Counted from the stretch's first letter, positions 1-9,313 are shown. The stretch: DNA of 64,000 nucleotides from Promineifilum sp. (GCA_020634335.1 JACKBY010000007.1:62001-126000); one strand, 5' to 3'. A program made the numbers and translations. Notes: generated from the sequence alone by a model not told the origin.

Positions 1-882
1 ACTGCCACACAGACTGAACCCGCTGTTTTCCAGGGTGCTGGGCAACCAGCTCTCATAGCGGCGAACGCAGCAATACACCAGGTCCGGCTCGCGCGCAAAA
101 GTGACCTCCAGAGCCGCAGCGATAATTTCTTCCGCCTCTGCCTCGGCCTCCGGGTGAATAAAAAATCGCAACCAGGTGGCGACGGCTCCCTTGCGAATAT
201 TGACGAAGGCGGCCAGTTCGCCCCCTTCGCGCAGCACCCACCCATCGCCGTCGCCGTTGAGCGGCATCGGTTCAACGGCTTGAACCAGCCGGGGAACCGT
301 ATTGGCGTAAAGGAGTTGGATGTCCCACTCGTCGGCCGGCGTTCGGCGGGTTAACTGTCGTTTACCCAAGCCGCGCGGTCGGTAATCGGCCGCCCGGACC
401 GACCAGATGTCCTGGCGAGTGTAGACAGCAAACCCCGATCGTCGCAACACCATCAGCTCCGCACTGCGTTCGTCCACCTCGGCGATCACATGGTGAATGC
501 CGCGCTGGCCCGCGCCGGCGATTGCCTCGTCCAGCAAGGCGAGCCAAACAGCGCAATTGGGCGTGCGTAGCACCGCATCGCCCCAGCCACCCGCGACCGA
601 TGCATCTTCGTCGTTCTGCGCGTCGATACAGCGGGGGCTGATGTAAAGCACATTGGCTTGACTCGCTCCATTCGGGATTCGCAACTGGATAAAACCGGCG
701 CGCTCGCCGCTTTCCGGCCTCATGACGAACGTTGGATACTCGCCGCCCACCAGCATGCTGACGATGGCCCCGCGTAGAGGATGAAAATTCTCGGCTAGTG
801 CGGAGACTGTGTGTAGCGAAATACCGCGTTCGCCCATGCGGCGAATGAAGGCTAGATCGCGCAGGTCAAAGGACCGAACCAT
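1..882 (-). CDS. GNAT-like acyltransferase, 3' end cut by window
   Basis: The frame is open from ATG at 882 down to base 1 (294 codons), so the C-terminus lies outside the window. I infer an acyl-CoA-dependent N-acetyltransferase-like protein: around residue 160 the segment VLRRSGFAVYTRQDIW has the R-x-x-G-F-x-x-Y pattern that ends GNAT motif B, and a second alpha/beta segment with FVNIRKGAVATW follows, suggesting tandem GNAT domains. Substrate unknown. The gene is divergent from sdhC, and a -10 hexamer lies 7 nt before the start codon, so the mRNA may be leaderless. Family assignment is moderate because the acetyl-CoA loop is not clear. Confidence 0.6.
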   Translation of the reverse strand, partial: MVRSFDLRDLAFIRRMGERGISLHTVSALAENFHPLRGAIVSMLVGGEYPTFVMRPESGERAGFIQLRIPNGASQANVLYISPRCIDAQNDEDASVAGGWGDAVLRTPNCAVWLALLDEAIAGAGQRGIHHVIAEVDERSAELMVLRRSGFAVYTRQDIWSVRAADYRPRGLGKRQLTRRTPADEWDIQLLYANTVPRLVQAVEPMPLNGDGDGWVLREGGELAAFVNIRKGAVATWLRFFIHPEAEAEAEEIIAAALEVTFAREPDLVYCCVRRYESWLPSTLENSGFSLCGS

Positions 883-889
883 TGCCTGT

Positions 890-918
890 AGTTTATCAAC
901 CCCCTGGCGGCAGGGCAA
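890..918 (-). promoter_or_regulatory. Promoter of GNAT-like gene, apparently leaderless
   Basis: Read on the minus strand, TTGCCC (918-913), a 17-nt spacer and TAAACT (895-890) form a sigma70-like promoter. The -10 ends only 7 nt before the ATG at 882, which would place the transcription start at or next to the start codon. No Shine-Dalgarno sequence fits in between. Confidence 0.5.
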
Positions 919-929
919 GCGCTCTTAAA

Positions 930-958
930 TGGCTTGCCTTTTCGCATCATGTTATACT
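930..958 (+). promoter_or_regulatory. Probable extended -10 promoter of sdhCDAB
   Basis: TATACT at 953-958 is preceded by TG at 950-951, giving an extended -10 element (TGnTATACT). The -35 position (about 930-935, TGGCTT) is weak, as is usual for extended -10 promoters. The sdhC start is 31 nt downstream with an AGGAG ribosome site at about 976-980. Confidence 0.5.
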
Positions 959-989
959 CACCCGTAACTTCAGTCAGGAGAATCCCCTT

Positions 990-1454
990 ATGAGCTCTCT
1001 TATCCTCACCGTACGCGAAAGCATCCGCTATCGCGGCCGCTCCGGGCAGTATAGCTGGCTGGCGCACCGCCTTTCCGGACTGGCCATTCTCTTCTTTCTG
1101 GTCATCCACGTCTGGGACACCGCCAATGCCTTCTTCTGGCCCCAAGCCTATGTCTGGTCGTTGGCGTTATTCAAAAACCCGCTTTTCGGCCTGGGAGAAA
1201 TCGGCGTGATGGCCGCCGTTCTCTATCACGCCTTCAACGGCACGCGGATCACGATCCTCGACTTCAAGCCGGAATGGTGGCGACACCAACGCCTGAGTTC
1301 GCTGATCACCTGGACTCTGTTCTTCCTGGTCTTCATTCCTATCGCCGTTCTGATGCTCAGTGCGATGATTGGCCACTGTTCCGAATTGGCGTCTGCCGGC
1401 GACAGTTGTCTGCGCATCCCGGCCTTCAGCGAATTCGCCCAATACGCCCGCTAG
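990..1454 (+). CDS. sdhC: Succinate dehydrogenase cytochrome b556 subunit
   Basis: 154-residue membrane anchor that helps bind heme b and quinone in complex II. The N-terminal WLAHRLSGLAI (23-33) is the H-R-x-S-G motif of SdhC, and H80 in YHAFNGTRITILDF is the expected heme ligand. Three hydrophobic helices lie at about 27-48, 68-90 and 104-128. I start it at ATG 990, behind AGGAG, rather than at an upstream in-frame ATG at 882 that would add 36 residues with no ribosome site. First gene of sdhCDAB; sdhD follows 11 nt after the stop. Confidence 0.93.
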   Translation: MSSLILTVRESIRYRGRSGQYSWLAHRLSGLAILFFLVIHVWDTANAFFWPQAYVWSLALFKNPLFGLGEIGVMAAVLYHAFNGTRITILDFKPEWWRHQRLSSLITWTLFFLVFIPIAVLMLSAMIGHCSELASAGDSCLRIPAFSEFAQYAR

Positions 1455-1465
1455 GAGGAGTGAAA

Positions 1466-1876
1466 ATGGCAGCGATTACAGAAAAAACAAGTGACAGAAT
1501 GACGGTTCGGCGTGTCCAGATCGAGGGCAACCGCGAGCGCTACGCATGGTTGTTCATGCGGCTCTCCGGTGTGGCGATGCTGGTTTTGGCCGTCGGCCAC
1601 ATGGTCATTCAACATGTTCTTAACAGCTCGACCAACCTGACCCTGCAATTTGTGGCCGTCCAATGGAGTTCGTGGGGCTGGAAGGCCTATGACATCTTTT
1701 TGTTGTGGATGGCAATCCCCCACGGTATCCGGGGGCTGTTCAATATTTTGAGCGACTATGTTCACAACCCGGGCCTCAAACGGACGATTGGCATTCTATT
1801 GACGCTGTTCGTGGTCGCCACCGTCATCTGGGCGACGATTGCCATCTCGCTCTTTGATTCGGCCATGATCCCATAA
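1466..1876 (+). CDS. sdhD: Succinate dehydrogenase membrane anchor subunit
   Basis: 136-residue second membrane anchor of succinate:quinone oxidoreductase. FMRLSGVAMLVLAVGHM (30-46) repeats the R-x-S-G quinone/heme motif, H86 in IPHGIRGLF is a candidate heme ligand, and D97-Y98 match the conserved D-Y pair. Three hydrophobic helices are visible. The start at 1466 follows a strong AGGAGG at 1453-1458 that overlaps the sdhC stop; longer in-frame readings upstream are the out-of-frame shadow of sdhC. sdhA begins 33 nt downstream. Confidence 0.9.
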   Translation: MAAITEKTSDRMTVRRVQIEGNRERYAWLFMRLSGVAMLVLAVGHMVIQHVLNSSTNLTLQFVAVQWSSWGWKAYDIFLLWMAIPHGIRGLFNILSDYVHNPGLKRTIGILLTLFVVATVIWATIAISLFDSAMIP

Positions 1877-1909
1877 ACCGCCTAAGCACGATATATCTGG
1901 AAGGCATTC

Positions 1910-3688
1910 ATGAAAACGCATGTATTTGACGCAGTCATCATTGGCGCCGGCGGCGCAGGGCTGATGACTGCCCTCTACGCCAGTCGTGGCGCAAACGTCG
2001 CTGTCATATCCAAACTATACCCGACACGCTCGCACACCGGCACAGCCCAGGGCGGCATCGGCGCGGCCTTGGGCAATGTTGAAGAAGATCATTGGGAATG
2101 GCACGCCTACGATACGGTGAAAGGGTCGGACTATCTGGCTGACCAGGACGCCGTCGATGTGCTGTGTAAAGAAGCAATCGATACAGTTGTCGAACTGGAG
2201 CACATGGGGCTGCCCTTCGACCGTCTGCCCAACGGCCGCATCTCTCAGCGCCGCTTTGGCGGCCACACCAACAACGAAACCGGCAAGCCGGTGATGCGCG
2301 CCTGTCACGCCGCCGACCGCACCGGCCATATGATCCTGCAAACCCTCTATCAGCAATGTATCAAGAACCGGGTCAACTTTTTTGATGAATACCACGTCAT
2401 CGACCTTATCCGGGTAGATGATACGATTCGCGGCGTGGTGGCCTATGAACTTGCCACCGGCGAAATGCACGTCTTTCATAGTAAGGCTGTCCACTTTGCC
2501 ACTGGTGGCTGGGGCCGCTGTTGGGAAGTCACATCCAATGCCCACTCGCTGACCGGCGACGGCACGGCGATTTGCCTGCGCAACGGCGTGCCGTTGGAGG
2601 ATATGGAGTTTTTCCAGTTCCACCCCACCGGCATCTTCAAGCTGGGCATCCTGATCACCGAAGGCGTTCGGGGCGAAGGAGGCATTTTGGTCAACGGCCA
2701 GGGCGAGCGCTTTATGGAGCGCTATGCACCCACGATCAAGGACCTGGCCAGCCGCGACGTCGTCAGCCGGGCGATCTTCATGGAAGTCCAGGCCGGGCGA
2801 GGCATCAACGGCCAGAATTACGTCCACCTGGACGTGCGCCCGGAAACGGTCAACAAGTATAACGAGCTGGCCGGGGATCCCCGGCGAATCGATAGAGCCT
2901 ACATCGAGTCAAAATTGCCCGACATCGCCGACTTCACGCGCACCTATCTGGGAATTGATCCAGTCGAAGAGCCAATGCCGGTTCAGCCGACAGCTCATTA
3001 CGCGATGGGCGGCATCCCCACGGACGTCGACGGCCGCGTGCTCATCGGCGCGGGGGATCGCGTTCTGAACGGCCTGTACGCCGCCGGAGAGTGTGCTTGT
3101 GTGTCCGTCCATGGGGCCAACCGCCTGGGTACGAATTCCCTGGTTGACCTGGTCGTGTTCGGCCGTCGGTCCGGCCGCCACATGGCTGAATATTGCCGGG
3201 AAGCCGAACTCTTACCCCTGCCCACAGGCACGGGCGAGGCCTTGCAGACAGAGTTCAATCGGCTTCGCCACGGCACGGGGAGCATCAAGCCGTTTGAACT
3301 ACGCAACAAAATGCAAAAAACCATGACGGATAACGTCGGCGTATTCCGCACGGAAGAGACGATGACCAAGGCCATCGAAGACCTGCGTCAACTTCGCCAC
3401 GATTACAATACCAGGATGCACATCGACGACAAGGGGCAACGCTACAATACCGATCTGCTGGAAGCCTGGGAGCTGGGCTGCCTTCTGGAACTGGCCGAGG
3501 TAACGGCAGTCTCGGCCCGTGCCCGCAAGGAGAGCCGAGGCGGCCACGCGCGCGAAGACTTCCCGGAGCGCAACGACGACGACTGGTTAAAACATACCCT
3601 TTGCGCCCGCAATGAAGACGGCAGTTACTCGCTCGACTACAAGCCGGTCGTGCTCGGCCGCTATGAACCGAAGAAGCGTGTCTATTAA
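1910..3688 (+). CDS. sdhA: Succinate dehydrogenase flavoprotein subunit
   Basis: 592-residue catalytic subunit that oxidises succinate to fumarate. The FAD-binding GAGGAGL loop is at 12-18 and the covalent-FAD site is H42 in SHTGTAQGG. Substrate-site motifs follow in order: RRFGGHTNNETGK, FFQFHPTGIF, HYAMGGIPTDVDG and the C-terminal flavin segment GANRLGTNSLVDLVVFG. Length matches the family and nothing is truncated. It lies between sdhD and sdhB, with sdhB starting 6 nt after its stop, so the two are surely co-translated. It feeds electrons from the TCA cycle into the quinone pool. Confidence 0.97.
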   Translation: MKTHVFDAVIIGAGGAGLMTALYASRGANVAVISKLYPTRSHTGTAQGGIGAALGNVEEDHWEWHAYDTVKGSDYLADQDAVDVLCKEAIDTVVELEHMGLPFDRLPNGRISQRRFGGHTNNETGKPVMRACHAADRTGHMILQTLYQQCIKNRVNFFDEYHVIDLIRVDDTIRGVVAYELATGEMHVFHSKAVHFATGGWGRCWEVTSNAHSLTGDGTAICLRNGVPLEDMEFFQFHPTGIFKLGILITEGVRGEGGILVNGQGERFMERYAPTIKDLASRDVVSRAIFMEVQAGRGINGQNYVHLDVRPETVNKYNELAGDPRRIDRAYIESKLPDIADFTRTYLGIDPVEEPMPVQPTAHYAMGGIPTDVDGRVLIGAGDRVLNGLYAAGECACVSVHGANRLGTNSLVDLVVFGRRSGRHMAEYCREAELLPLPTGTGEALQTEFNRLRHGTGSIKPFELRNKMQKTMTDNVGVFRTEETMTKAIEDLRQLRHDYNTRMHIDDKGQRYNTDLLEAWELGCLLELAEVTAVSARARKESRGGHAREDFPERNDDDWLKHTLCARNEDGSYSLDYKPVVLGRYEPKKRVY

Positions 3689-3694
3689 GAGGTC

Positions 3695-4423
3695 ATGACG
3701 ATGCAAGCTACTCTAAGAATCCGGCGTTTCAACCCGGAAACGGATAAAAAGCCCTGGTGGGGCGAATACACTCTGGAGAATGTGCACCGTACCGATACGG
3801 TGCTCGATCTGCTCCACCGCATCAAGTGGGAGCAGGACGGCACGCTAACCCTGCGCCGGTCATGCGCCCACGGCGTCTGCGGTTCCGATGCCATGCGCAT
3901 CAATGGCGCGAATGCGTTGGCCTGCAAGACCCTGGTCAGCCGTCTGGGGGTCAAAGGGAACGAGATCAAGATTCAGGTAGAGCCCATTCTGGGCCTACCG
4001 GTTGAGAAAGATCTTATTGTCGACATGGAACCTTTCTTCGACCACTACCGGGCGGTGTTGCCCTACTTCATCACCGATCAACCCGTGCCGGCCGACGGCC
4101 GCGAACGGCTACAGTCGCAGGTCGACCGCGAACGTTTCGACGATACGACCAAGTGTATTCTCTGCGCCGCCTGCACCTCTTCCTGCCCCAGTTTTTGGGC
4201 CGACGACCGCTATATTGGCCCGGCTGCTATCGTTCAGGCCCACCGGTTCGTGTTCGACTCGCGCGACGAGGGCATGAATGAACGACTGGACGTACTGGCT
4301 GACACCTTCGGCGTCTGGAAATGCCGCACCATTTTCAACTGCACCAACGCCTGCCCGCGAGATATTCAAGTGACCGAGGCCATCGCCGAGGTTAAGCAGG
4401 CGATCACATCGGGCAAAGTGTAA
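3695..4423 (+). CDS. sdhB: Succinate dehydrogenase iron-sulfur subunit
   Basis: 242-residue electron-transfer subunit with all three clusters visible. The [2Fe-2S] ligands are C57, C62, D65 and C77; Asp in the third position is a known variant, also seen in E. coli SdhB. The [4Fe-4S] ligands are C154, C157, C160 (with C164), and the [3Fe-4S] set is C210, C216 and C220 in CRTIFNCTNACP. Last gene of sdhCDAB. A second in-frame ATG at 3701 is an equally possible start. A palindromic terminator lies 44 nt after the stop. Confidence 0.96.
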   Translation: MTMQATLRIRRFNPETDKKPWWGEYTLENVHRTDTVLDLLHRIKWEQDGTLTLRRSCAHGVCGSDAMRINGANALACKTLVSRLGVKGNEIKIQVEPILGLPVEKDLIVDMEPFFDHYRAVLPYFITDQPVPADGRERLQSQVDRERFDDTTKCILCAACTSSCPSFWADDRYIGPAAIVQAHRFVFDSRDEGMNERLDVLADTFGVWKCRTIFNCTNACPRDIQVTEAIAEVKQAITSGKV

Positions 4424-4467
4424 GCGCGGGACGAGTCGGTCATTCCCACGACATATAAACGAAACGA

Positions 4468-4500
4468 AAAGGCGCGCTCCGATTGGGGCGCGCCTTTAGT
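4468..4500. terminator. Bidirectional intrinsic terminator between sdhB and UGPase gene
   Basis: AAAGGCGCGC (4468-4477) and GCGCGCCTTT (4488-4497) form a perfect 10-bp stem with a 10-nt loop. The flanking A run and T run let it work on either strand, and it lies between two convergent genes. Confidence 0.8.
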
Positions 4501-4524
4501 AACACCACCTGTGCCGTAGAATCC

Positions 4525-5985
4525 CTAGGGCTGGCCGGCGGCCGATGGGGGCCACACAGCATTGTCGACCACCAATTCATCGGGCACAAGCATACAATCA
4601 GTCGAGGTATTCAGAAAATGAACGTCCCCGCGCAAGACAACGCCACAGCCGAACCGGAATTCCCCATCTACCTGTAACCGATCGCAGCCGCGCAACGATG
4701 GCGCGCCCATCGGAAAATGCTGGTCCAAATCATTGACGAATCGGTAATGCTCGCTGTCCAGTTCGACGGTCGGCGGTTCGCCGCCCCGCTCATCGGCCAG
4801 AACCACCCGAAAATCCTCGGTCAGCACGTAGGCATCCGAACGAACGGCCAGCAAGTCGTTGGTCTTCTTCACCGGTGCGAAGCGCGTGCGCGGGACCCGC
4901 ACCGCCTCGGCTCCGTCGAACACGGCGATGGCCGAACCCATCGCCGTCTCCAGTTGATAAACTGCCGGCGATTCCGGGTCGCGCGGGTCGAGCGTCTTGC
5001 GATTGCGAATCATGGGCAATCCCAGCCGAAAGTGGCGCTCCTCCAGCACTCGTTGCAGCGTCGGCAAGTGGAGCCATAGATTGTTGGTGTTGAAATAACG
5101 ATGACGGCCGATGTCCTGAAACGTAGCCATATCCTCGGCAGGACATTGAGCGATCTCCCGCAAAATAAGTTGGCCGTCCTGACGCCGGGCCAAGTGTCCG
5201 CCTTTTCGATCAGCCGGAGTGCGATCCGCCACTTCTACCAGAAAAGGCAGCTCCCTTTGGGCTAGATAACCCAGGATGTGCGGCTCCAGGACCGCACCCA
5301 GGTTATCCGCGTTCGACACAAAGGCATATTCATACCCGGCATCCAGAAGAGAGGTCAACATGCCGCTGGTAGCCAGAGCGATGTAAAGGTCGCCATGGCC
5401 GGGTGGGCACCATTCCATCTCTGGATCCTCCGGGAAACTCGCCGGGCCGAAGCCGTCGGCGCAGACTTTGGGCTGTTTGTGCTGCAGAAAACTGAGCGGC
5501 ATGTCGCGCGACTGGGGAAAGTAACGCTGTAAGACCTTCAAAGATGCCTCTTCCGTGGCAAAGCTATTCATCAACAACAGTGGCGCGCCCACTCCAATGG
5601 CTTGTTGCGCGATGATGTCCAGAAAAGTTAAGCCCTCCCTGACTTCCAGCAGCGACTTGGGGCCGGTCAGGCCCATGCCGGTTCCCAGGCCGCCATTTAA
5701 CTTGATGATGACGGTTTTCTTAATCGCCGCGCGTCCCACAGCTTCGAGCGAATCGGGCAGTCTCTCGACATCGGGCAACGAGTCAACGGGAACGATGCTC
5801 CGCTCGGAAATCAATCCATCGTCGCCATCCAGCAGCTTGTCGTAATAGTAGGCAAAGTTGTCTATGAAAATCTCCGACACGTGTTCGGCCCTCATTCGTT
5901 CGACAAAGGGGGCGAATCGGGCGGAATAGGAGGTAATATGAGAATCTTCGGCCAGCTTTTCGGAGGAATTCGTGTAAGTATCCAA
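4525..5985 (-). CDS. UTP--glucose-1-phosphate uridylyltransferase, eukaryote-type
   Basis: 486-residue nucleotidyltransferase making UDP-glucose from UTP and glucose-1-phosphate. The UDPGP signature LNGGLGTGMGLTGPKS (about 96-111) with K110 is the eukaryotic/Leloir-type UGPase loop, not the GalU family; the hallmark FNTNNLWL segment and a C-terminal left-handed-helix region follow. The protein has the length of the family. The start is TTG at 5985 with GGAAAAG upstream; ATG at 5892 is an alternative that would drop 31 residues. It is monocistronic and probably supplies sugar nucleotides for the glycan genes found elsewhere in the window. Confidence 0.88.
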   Translation of the reverse strand: MDTYTNSSEKLAEDSHITSYSARFAPFVERMRAEHVSEIFIDNFAYYYDKLLDGDDGLISERSIVPVDSLPDVERLPDSLEAVGRAAIKKTVIIKLNGGLGTGMGLTGPKSLLEVREGLTFLDIIAQQAIGVGAPLLLMNSFATEEASLKVLQRYFPQSRDMPLSFLQHKQPKVCADGFGPASFPEDPEMEWCPPGHGDLYIALATSGMLTSLLDAGYEYAFVSNADNLGAVLEPHILGYLAQRELPFLVEVADRTPADRKGGHLARRQDGQLILREIAQCPAEDMATFQDIGRHRYFNTNNLWLHLPTLQRVLEERHFRLGLPMIRNRKTLDPRDPESPAVYQLETAMGSAIAVFDGAEAVRVPRTRFAPVKKTNDLLAVRSDAYVLTEDFRVVLADERGGEPPTVELDSEHYRFVNDLDQHFPMGAPSLRGCDRLQVDGEFRFGCGVVLRGDVHFLNTSTDCMLVPDELVVDNAVWPPSAAGQP

Positions 5986-6192
5986 GTCTTTTCCAGTCTT
6001 TATAAGTTACTCTGTTACATAGGTTTTGTGTTTAATTTGCGACCTCAGTCGCGTTCTGGAGAGGACTCCCGTCCGCCCACGGCACGAGAGCCCCAACTGC
6101 TAACATAACCTTAAATCCAATATAACAAAGCAATAAGTAGCATCATATTAAATGGCCCAGCTTATCAAACAGCTTAAGCCAAGTCCTGCACG

Positions 6193-7407
6193 TCAGGAAT
6201 GCCGCGGCCGTATCAGCAACAGGCCGGCTAAGCCGAAACCGGCTAACACCAACACCAGCCAGACGGCTATCTCGGCCACATCTTGACTGCTCTGGTTGCC
6301 GCTATTGGCCCGCAGCCAAGCGGTTTCCAGTTGCTGCGGCGTCAGTTGCAGCGTTTGGGCCAATGCGGTTGCACAATCCTGACCTTCGGCAAATGCGAGC
6401 ACCAGATCGCGAACGGCCGCATCATCATTCGTCGCGATAATATGGTTGACTAACGATTCGCTCTGGGCAATTGCCAGATCATCTTCAACCGGCATGCCCG
6501 CGCACAAGTCGGCCACAGCCATAGTTGTCCCGTCGGCGATGGCCGAGCGCAAAACATCGCTCTGCACGATGTCGCTCGACCCCTGCGCCGCCCCGGCCAA
6601 CCCACGCCTCAACCAGGGAGGCACATTGAACGCATATTGATTCAGCCCCTGGTAGAGAAGCAAATCGGTCAATCCCAGCGACAGACCGGCTCGCAACTCC
6701 TCTTCAGCCGTTTGCGGGTTTAGCACGGTCAGCAGCACAACGCCGAGGTCAGGATAGGTCTGGCCCGGCTGGTAATCTCGCCCCGCAAGCCGCAGCGCAG
6801 CCCCCAGGTCGGCCGTAGACGGATAGATGTAAATGTCGAAGGGTAAAATTTGCTCGATGGGCATCAGTTGCCCCAACTCGGGCAATAGCTCGAAGGTGAT
6901 GTCGCGTGCCTGTTCCCCAAGCAATTCGTCATCACCCGTCCAGTGAATCCGCACGCTGCCGCCGCCCTGATCGTCGGTCGTCACCAATTGCCGCCAATTG
7001 AATCGGTCGTCAACGTAACTGATGATCTGCTCCGGCACACGCAACGGCGAGCCGGCAGTTCGCTCCAGTTCCCACCAGTAGGTTATGGAACCGAACGGCG
7101 GCAAGCGCGTCTGAGTCAGATCGAGCGCATAGGAAAGCTCGATATTAGGGCCGGGATCAATCGGTACATCCACGGCAAACGAGTCCGGCGAAACCCCAAG
7201 ACGGATATATAGAGTAATCGCTTCGATCTCACCGACGTTGGCCGCCGACAAATGGAAGTTGATCGATTGACCATAATTGTAATCGGCCGTGGATCTTAAC
7301 TCCGTCTGTCCGCCCTGGGCCTGGGCCATCGGGGCAGCAAGAAGTAATCCCAAAGCCACGCAAGCGATCATCAAGGAACGGCGAGAGGAAAAGGTCGGCG
7401 TGGTCAT
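6193..7407 (-). CDS. Exported, anchored protein resembling a degenerate peptidase MA domain
   Basis: 404 residues. An N-terminal signal peptide (hydrophobic 10-30, ending near AQAQG) and a C-terminal membrane helix (about 378-400, then RPRHS) frame an extracellular region. The core has an Ig-like part followed by a segment ending YAFNVPPWLRRGLAG, which matches the PPWL-x-x-GLA end of peptidase-MA-like domains. The HExxH metal site expected just before it is absent (EELRAGLSLGLTD), so I infer a non-catalytic relative. The ATG at 7407 overlaps the stop of the upstream permease gene (ATGA). Last gene of the rseP operon; function unknown. Confidence 0.6.
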   Translation of the reverse strand: MTTPTFSSRRSLMIACVALGLLLAAPMAQAQGGQTELRSTADYNYGQSINFHLSAANVGEIEAITLYIRLGVSPDSFAVDVPIDPGPNIELSYALDLTQTRLPPFGSITYWWELERTAGSPLRVPEQIISYVDDRFNWRQLVTTDDQGGGSVRIHWTGDDELLGEQARDITFELLPELGQLMPIEQILPFDIYIYPSTADLGAALRLAGRDYQPGQTYPDLGVVLLTVLNPQTAEEELRAGLSLGLTDLLLYQGLNQYAFNVPPWLRRGLAGAAQGSSDIVQSDVLRSAIADGTTMAVADLCAGMPVEDDLAIAQSESLVNHIIATNDDAAVRDLVLAFAEGQDCATALAQTLQLTPQQLETAWLRANSGNQSSQDVAEIAVWLVLVLAGFGLAGLLLIRPRHS

Positions 7408-8315
7408 AATCCCAGCAGCGCGATCATGGCCGCAATCGTCAGCGGACTGATGAGCGTTGATAGCACAACTATACGAGCCACATTGGTAGTCGGCAAACCG
7501 AACTCGCCGGCCAGAATAAGATTGATGACGGCCGAGGGCATTGTCGCCTCGATGATCATCGCGCTGCGGGCCGCGCCTTGCAGCCCCAGAAAGAGCGCCA
7601 CTGCTATTCCCACGACCGGCCCGCCCAACAAACGCAAACCGACGGCCGGCCACACGTAGCGTCCCCTATCGTCAGGGCGAATGGAGGCGATTTGCATCCC
7701 CAGTACGAGCAACATGACCGGGATCGCGCCGTTGCCGGCAATGGTGATGCCGCTCATAATCGGTCCTGGGATCGAGATGCCAAACCCGTAGACGATAACA
7801 GCCAGTACGGCGGCGTAAACAGCGGGCAAGCGGACCATGCGTTGCAGCGTCGCTCGCCAGCTAACGTTGCCCATTGAGGCAATAATCACCCCCACCGTGT
7901 AGACCATCACCGTACTCGTCACATAGTAGACTACGCCGCGCGATAGACCATCCTCTCCATAGCGCAATTGCAGCAGCGTCAGCCCATAATTCCCGCCGTT
8001 GACGAACATGGCAACGATGAGCATAGAAGCCTTTTCCGCCCTCTGCAGGTGAAGTAGACGCGCCAGCAAGAATGCCAGCACACCCATTACCAGGATGTTG
8101 ATCGCCGAAAAGGCAACCAGCCTCACCAGTTCTTTTGCGGGAAGTTGGGAATTGGCGAGGGAGGCAAAAACGAGACAGGGGCTTAGAATGTTAAAGACGA
8201 CACTGGACAATGTGCCGATTTGCAATGACAGCCGGCGGTGCAGCAGATAGCCAAATGAGGCCACCAGCATGATCGGCAGGATGTTGTGGGTGAGGACGTA
8301 GACAAAGACGTTCAA
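7404..8315 (-). CDS. AEC-family (auxin efflux carrier-type) transporter
   Basis: 303-residue inner-membrane permease with about ten hydrophobic helices in two similar halves, as in the AEC/malate-permease family of secondary carriers. The C-terminal half contains MPSAVINLILAGEFGLPT, the conserved small-residue helix break of the fold. Substrate cannot be deduced; family members carry organic acids or auxin-like compounds. It overlaps both neighbours by 4 bp (ATGA) inside the four-gene operon. Confidence 0.82.
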   Translation of the reverse strand: MNVFVYVLTHNILPIMLVASFGYLLHRRLSLQIGTLSSVVFNILSPCLVFASLANSQLPAKELVRLVAFSAINILVMGVLAFLLARLLHLQRAEKASMLIVAMFVNGGNYGLTLLQLRYGEDGLSRGVVYYVTSTVMVYTVGVIIASMGNVSWRATLQRMVRLPAVYAAVLAVIVYGFGISIPGPIMSGITIAGNGAIPVMLLVLGMQIASIRPDDRGRYVWPAVGLRLLGGPVVGIAVALFLGLQGAARSAMIIEATMPSAVINLILAGEFGLPTTNVARIVVLSTLISPLTIAAMIALLGL

Positions 8316-9304
8316 TTGAGGCGCAATTCATCGAGAATGTCACCATCAAAATCGTCGTCATCTTCGGACAGGGCCAATATCTCTAATCCCCCATCCATCC
8401 ACTCCATCTCTTCTATCGCTTCCTCAATGGCCTCATAAAAGACTTCATACTGGGGATCTTGAGCTATACGTGCCAGCAAACTGTAGGCTCTTTCGCCCCC
8501 AATCTGCCCCAAGGCGGCAACGGCGGCCATGCCCACCTCCTGGTTTTCATCATCCAGCAGATATTCCAGAGCATCAATAGAGTCCTCATCGCCGATGATG
8601 CCGCAAGCGCGAGCCGCCTCGGCTCGAAAATCGGGCGAAGGGCTGCTCAATTCCTGCTCCAGAAAAGGCAACCAACGCTCGTCGGCCGAAATCCCCATCG
8701 CGAAAATCGCGCTCAGTTGCAGCTCGTCTGAACCTTCTTCGTAGGCATCCCGAATCAGTTCTGGAACGCGCGGATGGGAAGCCGAAGCAACCGCCTCCAA
8801 CGCTGCCCGCTTGACTTCTAGCGCAGCACGGGGATTGTCGTATTGGGCCAGCAGACCATCGATGATGGTAGACGTCTGGCTGTCATCGATTTGCCCCCAC
8901 TCGGCCAAAAGGATGTAGTGGGCCAAAGAACGGGCCGCAGCGGCCCGCACGCCGACATTATCGTCCGTCCGCATGAGATCGAGGATTGGGCCGACTAGCG
9001 TCTGATCTTCCGAATCCCACAGACCATCGAGCGCCGCGATGCGCACAGCCGGCGAGGAATCTTCGAACAAGTAGGTGAATATTGGTGTAAAGTCGACCAG
9101 AAAGTTATCTTCGGCAATCTCGGCCATATGCACCGCCAGCGCCACACGGCGTGACTCTGCCACGCCCTGCCATTCCTTACCGAAATGCCGGAAGTCAGCC
9201 TCGGACAGGTCCGACAGCCGGTAGAGCAAGTGGACCGGAATGTCTTCGGCCACAAGCAACGCCTCCAACACTGAGGCGAACGGGAGTTCCTTTTGATCAG
9301 CCAT
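8312..9304 (-). CDS. HEAT-repeat protein
   Basis: 330-residue, strongly acidic, alpha-helical protein. From about residue 70 on, roughly 30-residue helical pairs recur (VRIAALDGLWD, VRAAAARSLAHY, LQLSAIFAMG, FRAEAARACG, VGMAAVAALGQIG), which is the HEAT/PBS-lyase-like repeat pattern of scaffolds. No catalytic residues, signal peptide or membrane helix is visible. It is the second gene of the rseP operon, 9 nt after rseP. I infer a cytosolic protein-binding scaffold. Confidence 0.8.
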   Translation of the reverse strand: MADQKELPFASVLEALLVAEDIPVHLLYRLSDLSEADFRHFGKEWQGVAESRRVALAVHMAEIAEDNFLVDFTPIFTYLFEDSSPAVRIAALDGLWDSEDQTLVGPILDLMRTDDNVGVRAAAARSLAHYILLAEWGQIDDSQTSTIIDGLLAQYDNPRAALEVKRAALEAVASASHPRVPELIRDAYEEGSDELQLSAIFAMGISADERWLPFLEQELSSPSPDFRAEAARACGIIGDEDSIDALEYLLDDENQEVGMAAVAALGQIGGERAYSLLARIAQDPQYEVFYEAIEEAIEEMEWMDGGLEILALSEDDDDFDGDILDELRLN

Positions 9305-9313
9305 AATGGTTTT

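Noticed and set aside
2015..2827. Long open frame of 270 codons on the minus strand inside sdhA
   Set aside because: It is the antisense shadow of a highly conserved, intact sdhA; the composition is a translation of GC-rich codons and no domain is recognisable.
3863..3925. Asp instead of the third Cys of the SdhB [2Fe-2S] site
   Set aside because: This substitution is known in functional SdhB proteins, including that of E. coli, so it is not a defect.
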